From Spirodela intermedia (lineage: Eukaryota > Streptophyta > Magnoliopsida > Alismatales > Araceae): a stretch of 64,000 nt of DNA. The first letter of the stretch is position 1. Every line of letters starts with the position of its first letter. Shown piece after piece: positions 9,897 through 21,465 of this stretch. The stretch is from NCBI GenBank assembly GCA_902729315.2, contig LR746278.1, positions 64,501 through 128,500 on the forward strand, in the 5' to 3' direction. The translations under genes and the position numbers were made by a program. The notes below the pieces were generated by a model. It had not been told where the DNA came from and made no database searches. It worked only from the letters and a program-made list of their open reading frames with translations.

Positions 9897-10071
9897 GCCG
9901 CTGTTTACCGGGGCTTCGATTCAAAGCTTATCACACTTCTCCTTCCGACCTTCCAGCACCGGGCAGGTGTCAGACTCTATACATCGTGTTACCACTTAGC
10001 AGAGTCCTGTGTTTGTAATAAACAGTCTCTACCCCCTGGTATGTGCCGAAGTTACGGGGTCATTTTGCCGA
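9897..10071 (-). pseudogene. rrn26: Nuclear copy of mitochondrial 26S rRNA fragment (NUMT)
   Basis: The minus strand reads as the plant mitochondrial large-subunit rRNA segment from the TTTGCC..GTTACGGGG region through ACACAGGACTCTGC, ACACGATGTATAGAGTCTGA, CACCTGCCCGGTGCTGGAAG to CGAAGCCCCGGTAAACAGCG. The phrasing GATGTATAGAGTCTGACACC and GAAGGAGAAGTGTGATAAGC fits mitochondrial 26S and not plastid 23S (which has a different stretch there). About 20 bases are deleted near 10048 compared with the expected rRNA. Being about 175 bases, isolated and partly deleted, it cannot be a functional rRNA gene. Confidence 0.8.
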
Positions 10072-10400
10072 AGGCCACAAGTGGAAGCAACCGATGCTTT
10101 GGTCATCTTTGGAATAAAGACAAAATATCAGATGAGATGCAAGTGGTCCGTGTTCAAGAATGAATACCCAAATTTTTAATGCGGTGGTGCAGCATAATCG
10201 GAGCATTACAGAGATTGAAGATGAGGACGGGAACTCTATTTCTAACCCTGCCGATATGGAGCGCTTAGCACTGGATTTCTATCAAAATGCATGGAAAGGA
10301 TGGAGTTTCAAATGGAGGATGGTGACAAAAGGGAGAAGGAAAGTCTTTGTTGAAAGTATTCCTAAACAAAGTGACAATCAATCTCAATATATTTAGTATG
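10072..10400 (+). mobile_element. LINE (non-LTR retrotransposon) ORF2 fragment
   Basis: An open stretch reads NTQIFNAVVQHNRSITEIED, then DGNSISNPADMERLALDFYQ and NAW. This resembles the linker between endonuclease and reverse transcriptase of plant L1-like ORF2 (FF..V..R.....I..I.D..G......I......FY). The frame is closed by a stop at 10394-10396. No reverse transcriptase follows. It directly abuts the mitochondrial rRNA piece. Confidence 0.55.
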
Positions 10401-13400
10401 CTCATAAAAAGACATTATTATATATAATGTGAATGCCACTTTTATTACCACAATAGAGAAGAATGAAATCATCTCGAGGAACATTTATGTCAGCAACAAA
10501 CCAACGAGTCCAAATAACTCTAGCAATATTTCAATAGTAGAGTGGGCAATAACATCTTATTTCTCACTCTATCATGAAATGAGAATCATCAAGAAAAATA
10601 TGCCAATAGGTGATAGATTTTTGATCTTTAATATCACTGGTCTAATCAACAACTAACAATGTTTGAAGAATCAACGTAAAGGTTGAAGGAAAGAAAAATC
10701 TTCGAGACCATGTACCATGAAGATAGCTATGGATCCATAATACAACAACCAAATGAACAGAGTGGGGAATGGAGCTAAACTAACCATATGTATTGTAAAT
10801 TGAAAATCCAGATGAATAACAATCCAGGATAATAGTGAGACATTAATCTCTTAATAGTGAGTAAGATCCTGTAATGAAGTAGCATCATCAAGAGAAACCT
10901 TAACATTCAACTCAATTCGAGTCTCAATGATGTGTATCTTGAAAATCAACTCATGCAATTAAATCTAAAGTATTTTTAGATTTAAAAATAATATATCAAT
11001 TGGGAGAAGAAGCACCTTCAATTCTTAAAGCATATTATAAAATTTTAAGATCTTTCATACGAAATGAAGTGTGAAGTTTAGTCTTGACGTAAGTAATTCC
11101 ATTAGTGTGGTTGCATGTAATGATCATCTCATTCACAAAAAAATAAAAGGATCCAGCCATGAGGAGAAAAGAGGTGAACAATATAGAGTCATGAGTTGAC
11201 GGCTGTTAATTCAAGATGATAAAGTGCAGTGTTAAACTTCTTATATCAAGCTCAAGGAATCTGTTGGAGATCATATACAACATGACAAAGACAAGAAACA
11301 AATCCTTCTAGAAAAGCAAGTTCAAGAGGAGGAGATATGCATACTTCTTTAGATAGATCACTAATAGGAAAAGTATTTTGAACATCTAATTGATATAATA
11401 GTCAATCATAAAATAAATGAATAAATATAAGAATAAATATTTTTGACTGAAGTCACCTTAGTAAAATGATCAAATCTTTCATTGCAATCAATGCCATGTT
11501 ATTGTGAAAAATCCTCAGCCACAAGTCAGCCTTTATAATGCTCAATATACCTTTTGCTTTAGTTTTGATCTTATACACTCATTTGCAACTATTATCACAT
11601 TTATCCAAAGGACGGATGATAGACAAGGTCTTAAATGTCAATGTTATATGGTGTATCAAAATCTTTTGGCACTATTTGTTGTTAGTTCACACCTTAAGAT
11701 GCTCCTTTGAAAGATCTAAGCTCAAAGGAATGAGTGGTGAAGGAAAAGAAAGATAACGAGGAGAATGTATAGAAGAGAGAAGTAGATTGAGTCGATACTT
11801 GACAATCATGAAGTGAAAGAACACACTACTTAGAAAAGATGAGAAAAAGTGGATTAGTGGATGAGGGTAGAGAAGGGAGTGCCACAAATTCAATAAGCAT
11901 AGAGTAATAACTCACTTCACATTCACTATATTATTCAAGTGACTATGAAGTAGAGTTATTTTGTGTTCCAAGTGGAGTGACATATTGTTGTGTATTAGAG
12001 AAAGGATTGATGTAATGTCACTTAGGGATATCAATGTGAACAGAATTATCATAATCAAGATAATATAAAATACACTAAGAAAATAACATGATGGGATAGA
12101 AAAATACACTTAGAAATGAGATCATAGTTGTAATCAATTTGAAATGTGTCACAACTGAGAAAATCATACATGCATCAACAAACTGATAAATTAGTATGCT
12201 CATAAATAAAAAGTAGGACAAAACAAGTAGATCTAAAGACAAAAGAAAAGAATAATCAAGAAAAAAATGATATAAAAACTAACAAGGAGAAAAAATTGAG
12301 GTAAGATAAGAAAACACCAGTTAAAAAAACTTCTCCTCAAAGATATAGATCAGATATGAGTGGAAAGAGGAAGAGATATCATACAATTTCAAGAAGACGA
12401 CAATGTTTGTATTCTGCCATTTCATTCTATTGAAATGTATGAGGAACTGAAGTTTGATGAAGTATTCCTCAAAAGTGAAGATTTGCAAATATTTTTAGAC
12501 AACTTTCAACCAGAGTCAAAATAGAAAATTTTGATTGATTCTACAAATTGTATATTGTCAGAAAAATGAAAGATTAATATAAATATAAAAAAATGAGAAT
12601 ATTTATACAAAAGAGAAGCCCATGTATATCATGTAAAATCATCAACAAATACAACATAGTACTAAGATCCAAATTTCTTAACAATAGAAGAACTCTAAAT
12701 ATTAGAATGAACCAAATGAAATGTGGCTTAAGTAAAGGTAGCTCTATTATCAGATGGTAGAGAAATTGTTGAAAGCTTACACCCACAATAACAAAAAAAT
12801 GTCAGAATAATTAATAGAGCCCAAAACAACTGTAAAGATAAAAAAAATATAGTTTAGACATATTAACATGACCTATACATAATATCTTAAGTAAAAGTGA
12901 GAATAATTGAGGCTTAAATGAAAAAGTATTTGGAAATGATGTAGCAGTTGTCATAAAGGAAGGAAGATGTTATTTTAACTCATAATCCACCACTCTACAT
13001 CATGTCCCAATCTATACCCTAGTTTTCGAATTGTACACAACACATAATGTAGAAAAAAATATGTTATTGTAATCAAGATCAACTAGTTGGCTACTAAACA
13101 AGAGAATAATAGATAAATGAGGAACATATAATATATTATTAAATAAAAAATTTGGTTGAATAATAAGTTAATTTCATGAAAACACATTGCAAAACCTTCA
13201 ATAATATAAATTGATGTTACAAGAGAAGGGGTGGAATATGTAGTCAACTAGTGGAAGATGTCATGTGATTTATTACACTAGAATCAATGAGCCAAGTGAA
13301 AAAAAAAATCCTTCTTATTAGAACACCTTGCACATTTATGCGAGTCTAACAACCTTGCTTCCACTAATCTTGTTACCATAAGTTTGAATACAACATCCTT

Positions 13401-13520
13401 TGGTTGGTCAATAGGTGTATTACATAGAACTGAAGTTTTTCTACATTATATCACTTCATTCATTGTACACAATGATCGAATTTCAAATATTTATAAATCA
13501 AACTTAAATAATAATTAAAA
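10400..13520 (-). mobile_element. Decayed Ty1/copia element, antisense
   Basis: Read on the minus strand from right to left, broken frames follow copia order. Near 13250-13300 there is a protease-like WLIDSSVTNHMTSS string. Around 12600-12800 come pre-integrase and integrase strings (CKLSTISLP, then VVFVDDFTWYTWASLLYKYS). Around 11150-11400 come reverse transcriptase strings such as FLLMAGSFYFFVNEMIITCN in place of the YVDD region. Around 10450-10800 come RNase H strings (LVVVLWIHSYLHGTWSRR, then PLYCGNKSGI). Stops and frameshifts occur throughout and the catalytic DD is degraded. LTRs were not resolved. Base composition is strongly AT-rich. Confidence 0.6.
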
Positions 13521-14011
13521 CTAAAATTTGATAAATTTAATTGTCTACATTGATAATGGTGAGTCTCAATATTAATTTTTCCTTATAAATAAATAATTAA
13601 AATATAATATAATCACCAAATAAAAATAATAGTATTCTCCACATATTAAGCCTTAGAAAGAGTTTGACCTCTAAATCTTCTAAAGTTGATGTGTCAATGT
13701 TTAGAATTATGGCGACGGTAAGGACCAAGCCCGCAAAAGTGGGACTACGCTTCTGGACCAGGCGTTGCCTCGATGATTTGACTTTTCGGAAAGCCAGGCG
13801 CCGGAGGCGTTCGTTGCCCTCTCACCTCCTGCTGAAGTTAGAGCTATGACGTGACACATATTATGTTATGTTTGTTTGTCTCATTCAACTCGGCGGCGTT
13901 GACCAAAGGGACATTCACGACCGAGGGGACGCATTTAAAGCCCATCTCTCCGCAACAACGCTCATTATCGTTATAGTTCTCCGACTCGTCGCTTGCCCCC
14001 GCTCCACCTCC
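13520..14011. other. Upstream region of the small gene
   Basis: AT-rich up to about 13640, then a sharp shift to mixed GC content. No coding sequence was recognised. It presumably includes the promoter and 5' UTR of the gene starting at 14012. Confidence 0.3.
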
Positions 14012-14323
14012 ATGTCGGAAGCTCTCAGCAATCTGAAGAACAGTCGCCGCCGGGGTTACCGCCGCCTCGGACAGCAGCTGTCGTTCAACTCCCTTAATGA
14101 GGACGACGAGAGGGGGTGGAAGGGAGACCAGGGGAACTGGCCCAAGAAGGACGTCGCCTCGAAAGGGGGAAGTAAGACCGCCCACCCCTTGCTGAACGTC
14201 CTCCACGCTCCACGGATGGACAAGGCCATGGCAAAGCCAGAGTTCCTGAGGTACCTGGCCTACTTGAAGGAGGCCGGAAGATGGAACGCCGACGCCAACC
14301 GCCCCGTGATCACATTCGATTGA
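14012..14323 (+). CDS. Small plant-specific protein, 103 aa
   Basis: A single exon from ATG 14012 (CCACCTCCATG context) encodes 103 residues beginning MSEALSNLKNSRRRGYRRLG and ending in a stop at 14321-14323. The C-terminus PEFLRYLAYLKEAGRWN then NRPVITFD resembles a family of roughly 90-110-residue plant proteins of unknown function that end in (P)EFLRYLxYLKExGxWxxxxNxPVIxF. The middle is charged and low in hydrophobics, with no signal peptide or membrane span. The frame is open to 13868 upstream, but the 14012 Met fits the family start better. A biological role is not known to me. Confidence 0.65.
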   Translation: MSEALSNLKNSRRRGYRRLGQQLSFNSLNEDDERGWKGDQGNWPKKDVASKGGSKTAHPLLNVLHAPRMDKAMAKPEFLRYLAYLKEAGRWNADANRPVITFD

Positions 14324-16544
14324 TCTTTCTTGCCCCTTCCTCGTCCTTCCTTTTTCCATGTACTTGTTCGTTTCTGGTGCGAATTCTTTCATATATAAGG
14401 ACAATTAAACGTGCCCCCCCTCCTCCCCCTTCAGTTTTTATCCCTGGATGTTCTTGGTGCGTCTGCCTGTACCCCCGGTCCCTTGGAAGAGAGGAAATGA
14501 GAGGGAGTTCAAGGTCAACTGTACCTATGCGGCGTGGTCGCACGCGGCCAACGTTCAAGGCGAGCAGAAAATGCTATTTGATCGCCAAGCTGGTTTATTG
14601 AACTAGTCTCACGGTGACATTAACGGCCAGCTTCCGGGTCGCTCTTATTTAAGATCGCTGCAGGGGAATTCTCTTCAGCGGCCTTCGGGCTACAGAAGGC
14701 GTCCACGCCGCGACCGCGTCCTTCGTAAAAACTCTAATGCCGTCTCCTTGCTGGAGTAGAAATAAGCGACGTTCCGCTGGTCCGGTCCACGCTGACTCGG
14801 CCTCGTACGTTTCACTAAGCACATCTTCGGCGCTGACCTACCAGACCCCTAGTCGCTGCACGCCAAGCGGTGCTGGGAACAAGGAAGGCACGAGAGGAGG
14901 GGTCCCAATTGGACCCATCAACACCTGTGTATGCTCAGCGCAAGTCGGTGATTTGACGAGCACGGCCCTTTCGCTCTTCTCCTAGCATCACCTTCCCTCA
15001 CGCTCTCGCGACATCAAAAGCTCTCTCAGAAGCTCCCCCGCGTTACTCCCATATCGATCCAACTTTCTTAAGAGAAAGAGCGAGCCCACTCATGCGGTCC
15101 TCCACCTGCTTCCGCCGCCACCCGACGCTAACAACATGACGGCTCTTCCACCAAGCCATTGGATTTAATGAGGCGTGAAGCCCCTGACCGAACGCGGTTC
15201 AGCACAGATCGACCGACGACATTTTACAGGAATCCCCCATCCCGACCTGCTCGATGAAACGAGAATTCTCGCAACATTCATCGCCTCCCTCCTAATTGAC
15301 CTAGTCTGCAGGTCAAATCCTCTCGGTATTGCCAAGTGGCATCTACGCATTTCCACGCCCATTGCGCTGACCATTCCACTTCCACCTCGATCTCCCTTCT
15401 TCACGGAGCACCACAAGAGGGTAGTTGAGCACTTTCCGTCTCCGGCATCAAGCAAGTGCCTTTGAAAAACTCCCGTTGGCCTGTTCCCTTCTTAGCTGCG
15501 CCACTTGGCGGCTGGGTGCACCTTTGATTTGTTTAAACGACGCAGTCCATGGGCTGCAGGTCCAATCCTCTTGGAAACACGACACGGTCAAAAGAAACGC
15601 AGGCCGACAAGGTGAGATGTCGTTCTGTCCTGTGCTCCTCGTCTCAGGACCACCCGTTTCCCCTTGTTGACTTTTTTGGCCGTTCGACTTCTTGACCAGT
15701 GTTACAGCCGCGAGAAAGGCAGCTGATGACGCATCATCCCCCTGACTCAAGATTTCCTGGGCGACAACGCCGAACACCGCCTTCTAGTGATCGTACACTT
15801 CTTCGTAAGGACTCCCCATAGCCGGTTGATTCTCGTTTTTAAGTAGGATCGCATTTTATCGCAGGTTCAACGGACTGGGGTTCTTCGAAAGCGTTGGAAA
15901 ATTGAGAAAAAAATCCTCAGGATTCTGTTCAACATGGGACCCACTTATTCGGCTAAAGGAAGGAAACTTCCCATGCTGATTTGAACCTCCCCCCAGTCCC
16001 CTCCCAAGTACTTCTCTCTTCATCCGACTCCACTGATCACCCAGAATAACCGAGCTTTCTACCACTATTCAAAATACGTCACAAGAGCGATTTAGCCGAC
16101 GGCTTAAGACGCAGTGGGCGCATAAAACCGGCATCAGACCTCTTCAATGGCCAAACATTAAAGTCCTCTACAATTTCAACTTCTGAATGAAGAGTGAGAG
16201 AGAGAGAGAGCGATGGGATGGTAGTCTGGTTACGTCTTCCCGTCCCACCTTTGCTTTAGCCGCCAAGTTGATAAGTGTCAGGAGGGAAACTCCACTGCCA
16301 CGCTAGAGTAAAGAGTTGACATGGCGGTGTCAGCGCCAAGTAGATGGATCGTAAAGGTGAGCTGCTCTCCTGATTGACCTCATTACAAGCATGAACTTTC
16401 AGAGGCCTTAGTAGCCAAGAACGTGTGTATTCTGAACAACACCTATGCTGAAATCGTGCAGAATAGAGAGAAATACGGAAGGAAAAGCTCATAGCAAGGG
16501 AACCTCGCTTCTAGTACCCTCGAGAGATCAATTGTAGCTGGCCT
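14324..16544. other. Intergenic, probably old repeat sequence
   Basis: Mixed-GC sequence without a supported gene. Related short blocks CTGCAGGTCAAATCCTCTCGG (about 15307) and CTGCAGGTCCAATCCTCTTGG (about 15555) lie some 250 bases apart, which hints at decayed repeats. A GA microsatellite lies at about 16194-16211. Open frames on both strands here show no family resemblance. Confidence 0.3.
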
Positions 16545-18381
16545 CTCTCACTCTCCTTACGCAACATAAACTTTCAGTGTTTCAGGAACCCTAACCCTTC
16601 CTCGATTCTCTATCTTAGCCGCCCCCCCAAGCCTCTAATAATTTCATGTTTGTCCCCTCTCTTTCGGCGACAATAAGTGAGATGGGTTTTGGGCTCTTGA
16701 TGATGGGTTGTAAGGTTGTTCGGCTGACTCAGGTGCCCATGTTCGTTCCCCAAGAAATTGGCATTGGAGTTGTGTTCTTAGTTCTCAAGATGCATCTGAA
16801 AGTTGAAGATACTCCCAGTGGATAAGAAGTTCTTGTCCGCGCCTTGGGTGCCTTCAATTGCTTGGGGTTGGACTACGAGTCAAAATTGATCATCCAAAGT
16901 TGGGTGCAGTAGAATGATGGGTGGAGATGTTTGGGTGGCGTGTCTGACATGGCTGAGATACATGAAAGATATGGTAGATGGATGCAGATTTTGGACGTTA
17001 TAGTCTATAAGAAATAGGGCCACTTTGTTAGCAATGAGATAGGGATTGTAATACCAAGGGGAGAGTTTTTCACAGTGGCGATCAATAAGGGACCATATGC
17101 GGTACGGTCAGATCTTGAGGAATACTTTACCTCCAAAATTAAAGTGAAGATGTCATCATTTGTCATTAGCTACCGCTTTCATCTTCGTCTGAACTTGATT
17201 GAGATATTCTCTTAATTCACTCCAAATACGGTCTTTTTTTTGTAAATAGGCTTCCAATGAAGTTACAAAAGGCACCAGAGTGTGCTATGAGCAGATGATC
17301 TCGATATTTAAAACTACTCGAAAAGGTCTGAAGTGTGTTGAAGTATGATACGTGGTATTGTACAAATATTCGGCTCACGTTAGATAATGTTTCTCAGCAT
17401 GAGATCTGCGATAGGAAAAGCATGGTAAGTAAGTTTCAAGGCATTTGTGGACGATACAAGGTGCCTCATTTCAAGTAGATCCCTTGTAGTTGAAATAATT
17501 TCTTCGAAAACTAACTAGTAAATATGAAACATATATTGCTGAGAATTGATTTCGAAAATCCATGAAGATGAATAATTTTCTGCATGAAAATTTCTGCCAC
17601 CTCCACATCAAGAACAAGTGTTTGAGGGGAAGAAAATGTGAATATTTGATGAGTCTACTAACCACCACTGTTATTATGTCATACCTCTATGATTGTGACA
17701 GCTTTTTTATGAAATTATTATATTTACTTTGCTCATATATCTCATATGCCTACACAATCTTTCATACATTTCTTCATCCAGATCTAGAAGTAATCTTGGG
17801 CAAGTCTTTTATACGTCCTTAGGAATCTAGAACGACCTCTAGGCACTCCGTCCTCGTACTCTTTCAATAATGATGGAATGGAAGATGTTGTTGGCAGGAC
17901 TAGACGTCCTCGATGTAAGAGGATGTCTTAGTGGAGGTGGTGGTGGTATGGCCATTGTCAATTACTTTTTTTCTAGATTGTTCTTAATTTATTGCATTAT
18001 GAGGTTGACCTGTGCTTCTTGTGTCATCACATGGGCATTAGGAGTAAGGAGAGTTGACATAATGAGTCAGTTGAAGTTGGGCCGCTAGCAGAATGTGGGA
18101 TAATGTATCTCTATAAGAAGCACAATTTTGGTTAGTCTCTTCTAGCAATTCAATTTCCTCTTATGTTGATCTAACAAAAAATTCAATTGAGCTGATAGGT
18201 CTTCAGGTCAGCCTAATTATTGTCCATCATCAACAACCCACAACCCATCTCACTTATAATTGCCAAAAGAGATGGGGCAAACTTCTAGTTATAGGACAAG
18301 TTTGAGGGAGGCTATTAGACAAAGGATTGAGGAAGGGTTAGGGTTGCTGAAATAAATTTGTGTTGCATGAGGAGAGTCTTA
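16545..18381. mobile_element. Long inverted-repeat structure, possible DNA transposon
   Basis: The left arm (about 16545-16740) and the right arm (about 18190-18381) are imperfect inverse copies. Shared blocks include AACCCTAACCCTTCCTC, ATAAGTGAGATGGGTT, TTGATGATGG and, at the outer ends, CTCTCCT..CGCAACA. Arms of roughly 190 bases enclosing about 1.45 kb suggest a terminal-inverted-repeat element such as a Mutator-like one. The interior (16740-17215) has protein-like broken text (HERYGRWMQILDVIVYKK, then NEIGIVIPRGEFFTVAINKG) that I do not recognise. Target-site duplications were not identified, and two LTR fragments in opposite orientation remain an alternative. Confidence 0.45.
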
Positions 18382-18529
18382 GATGTCTTAAATTGGTGAG
18401 AGATAAGTATGATGTAGGGATCATATGGCCATGAATTAGTTCATACTCCAATTCGAGCTTACTAATGAGGAGGAAAGATGAATGATGTTACTGCATTGAC
18501 AATCACACCCTCAACCAGGATATACTATT

Positions 18530-19350
18530 TGATGAATTATATTAGATCAATTATTTTTATAAAATTACACCTGAAATCAAATCATCTTTAGATTCATATG
18601 AAGGCTGATGACATTTCATACCAATGAGGGCCATTACGAATTTATAATAATGTCCTTTGATTTCAAAAAGGCTTCAACTACTTTCCAAGCACAAATGTGC
18701 CGAATTTTCGAAGTTATTTACAAAAATCTATACACATCTTCTTTGATGACATCTCTGTGTACAAAAAAGATGAAAAAGAGCATGAAGAACACCTGGAAAC
18801 CATGGTGAATATCTTGTTTCAACAATAGCTACATTTGAGCATACGAAAGTGTACCTTTGCATAGATGCTGCTAGCAGGAAGGTAAGGGTGATGTTGAACT
18901 AGCGGACGCTTGCTAACATTTATCGACTATGTAGATTTCTTTGTTTGACAAAATATTGCTCATGGTTCATGGTAGACTATGGTGAGATAGTCTAGCCTCT
19001 AACACAACAATTGAAGCGAGATGCATTTCATTGGACTGATGAGATTGAAACAATTTTCTGATGTCTCAAGTAGCCCATGGCATCTACCCTTATACTTTCT
19101 CTTCCTTGTGCCTCTTGAACTTTCGAATTAGACACCGACATTTTGGAATTTGATCTTGGTGTTGTCTTAATGCATGTAGACTGATTTGTCCACCATAAGG
19201 AGATAGATGAAAAGGGATGAATAAGCTTCTTGTGTGGTTTAATTTATTTGATATATCAACCACTATGTCCTAGTTGAATTTTACCTCTTACACAAGATAG
19301 CATCAACTTGTTGAGGTATATCATTTTCATGTAAAACAAGACATCTTTTG
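18530..19350 (+). mobile_element. Ty3/gypsy reverse transcriptase/RNase H remnant
   Basis: Broken frames spell gypsy reverse transcriptase: TFHTNEGHYEFIIMSFDFKK and STTFQAQMCRIFEVIYKNLY around 18610-18730, then a degraded FxDDIxVYSK region. This is followed by TFIDYVDFFV, a PLTQQLKRDAFHWTDE-like block near 19000, and FELSNSDTDILEFDLGVVLM near 19130 at the start of RNase H. Many stops and frameshifts are present. LTRs were not found. Confidence 0.6.
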
Positions 19351-21465
19351 GACTATGGCATGCTGCCCTCAGTTGGAATGTGTCAAGAAGATAGGGGACC
19401 TTCTCAATTACAAAATCTAATTTCTGAGACATACATGTTAATCACTCATTTGCCTATTTATTAGCATAGAACTTAGAGAATATGATGAGAGGATATATGT
19501 CGCATACTTTTGCAATATTGACTACTTTGGATCATCTTAGATACCACATTATAACGTCATTCACCCTGGTCCACGGATTAAATTTTTCACTATAATAATA
19601 GCCAATATAATTTTCTATTTTCCTTTTTTGTTTGCACACAAATTTGACAATTCACTTTACAATGATACAGGGGACAATGTTAAGCTTTTGATAATTACCT
19701 TGTCATATGAAAAGTTCTCTTCACATTGAACTTCTTGAAGTTAGATTACAATTATTTAAGATCAATTTAGGAATTTGACAAAAAAATAACAATGGTGTCA
19801 ACAAAAAAGTAATGTGTGTTCGGTATGAAATGTTAATATTCAAATGATTTATCAATTTATACAAATACTATACAAACTGAGGTTTTTAATGACAACTTAG
19901 CTTTGTATAAAACTTTAGCTATTTACAAGACATATGATGCACTTTTCAACCATCCTCATAATACTATTGTTAATCCTTTTAAATAAAAAAAGTTTCCCCC
20001 ACTTGATGCAATAAAGCTTGATTTATGTTACACTCTTTCCTTCTCCACTTAGACCATTAAAAGGGCATCACTTTTTGAGCGACATATGTTTGATTAATCT
20101 ATTTCCACCTCAATAGAGTATCCATTGCCTTGTTACCTATGCAAATTTTACATTTTACCTTGTAGGCAAAATTCAAGTAATTTTCATAGTCATTGCAAAT
20201 TTGAGACTCTTTTAATCTATTCATTGGATGAAAAACTATCCTTACAAGTATTGTCTTGAGTTCTATTTGTATTAATCATATTGTCACATTTCTCTCTCAT
20301 GTATATAAATAAAGGGAATCCTTTTAATACTTGATTTCTAAGTATCATGCTAAATTCTGTATTAGATCAATGACACAGTGGTTACTTTTAAAAATACATT
20401 AAACGTAATAGCAACCTCAGCTCTCCAATGGTGTTGTATCCTTTAACACATTTTCAAAAAGATCCTATATGAACCAAAAATCATCATATATACTTTTATA
20501 ACTTGTATCACTATCCATGCTATCATCACTTTTTGGAGTATGCCCATTTTCACTTAAAAAAATTAAATTACCTAAATGGCTTCAAAGTTACTGATGATCT
20601 TCACATTTAATTGGTTTTCCATTAGGGTCTAGGATAATATCTATGATGAGATAAATGTCTTATCCAACCCTCACTAAATATTAATAACATCTAGAAAAAT
20701 TATGACAAAGCTCTATGGTTTACATCTTCAAGTAAGATTCATGGATGTTAGAAGGTGAAGTGGGAACTAATTTGTTGTATGATATAACTAAGAATTCATA
20801 AAGTTTCACATTTATTGGAATTGTTGTTTTACACACAGCACTATCTTTAACTTGTATTTGATAATAACTATAGCTTTGATTTAGATTCAAAAGTCATATA
20901 GATCAGACTTTATTTCTCTAAATGTTAATTGATTGCTATAAAACGAAGCATACCTTTGATGATGCTTTCATTGACAACTCTCTAGTCAAACATACATGGT
21001 CCACAAATAAACTAACGTTTGAAGAAAACGAACCTGTAGAAGAGAAATGGCTGACGTTGTACACTGAATTATGGCATTTGCGAAGTTTAACTATCAAAAT
21101 TTCAAAAATCCTGTTTTGAACTAGAGGTATCTTGGTGGGTTCGTATGAATCAGATGTTTATTACCCTCATTTAATCATATCACAGGGTGGGTCATGTGGT
21201 GAAATGGTCTTATGGGTATATGGGTAGAAGATCAACAATAAATATAGACCTTCGACTTTTGCGTCAGGAGGACTTCGTTGTGATGGAACGGACGATAGTT
21301 TGATCTCGAAAGCTCACACGCTGGTTAACAGGTGCTTGTCGTCCGATTGCGACGAAGGGGCCGTCTACCTTGCCGCCTCTGCCTTTCGTCTGCCTCACCC
21401 TTTATTAGCCCAACGCTCTTCCTCGTTCTGTGCCGCTCTCCAGGGTTTCGCCCAAGACGCTCGAG
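19350..21465. other. AT-rich intergenic and XPB upstream region
   Basis: Up to about 21240 the DNA is AT-rich without recognisable genes and is probably decayed repeats. From about 21240 the composition shifts and likely contains the promoter and 5' UTR of the XPB gene. A TATA-like AAATATAG lies at about 21239. Confidence 0.35.

Noticed and set aside
9897-10071. Functional or plastid rRNA gene
   Set aside because: The segment is only about 175 bases, has an internal deletion, and its text fits mitochondrial 26S better than plastid 23S.
13664-13849. 61-codon frame before the small gene
   Set aside because: No start context, no family resemblance and arginine-rich by composition.
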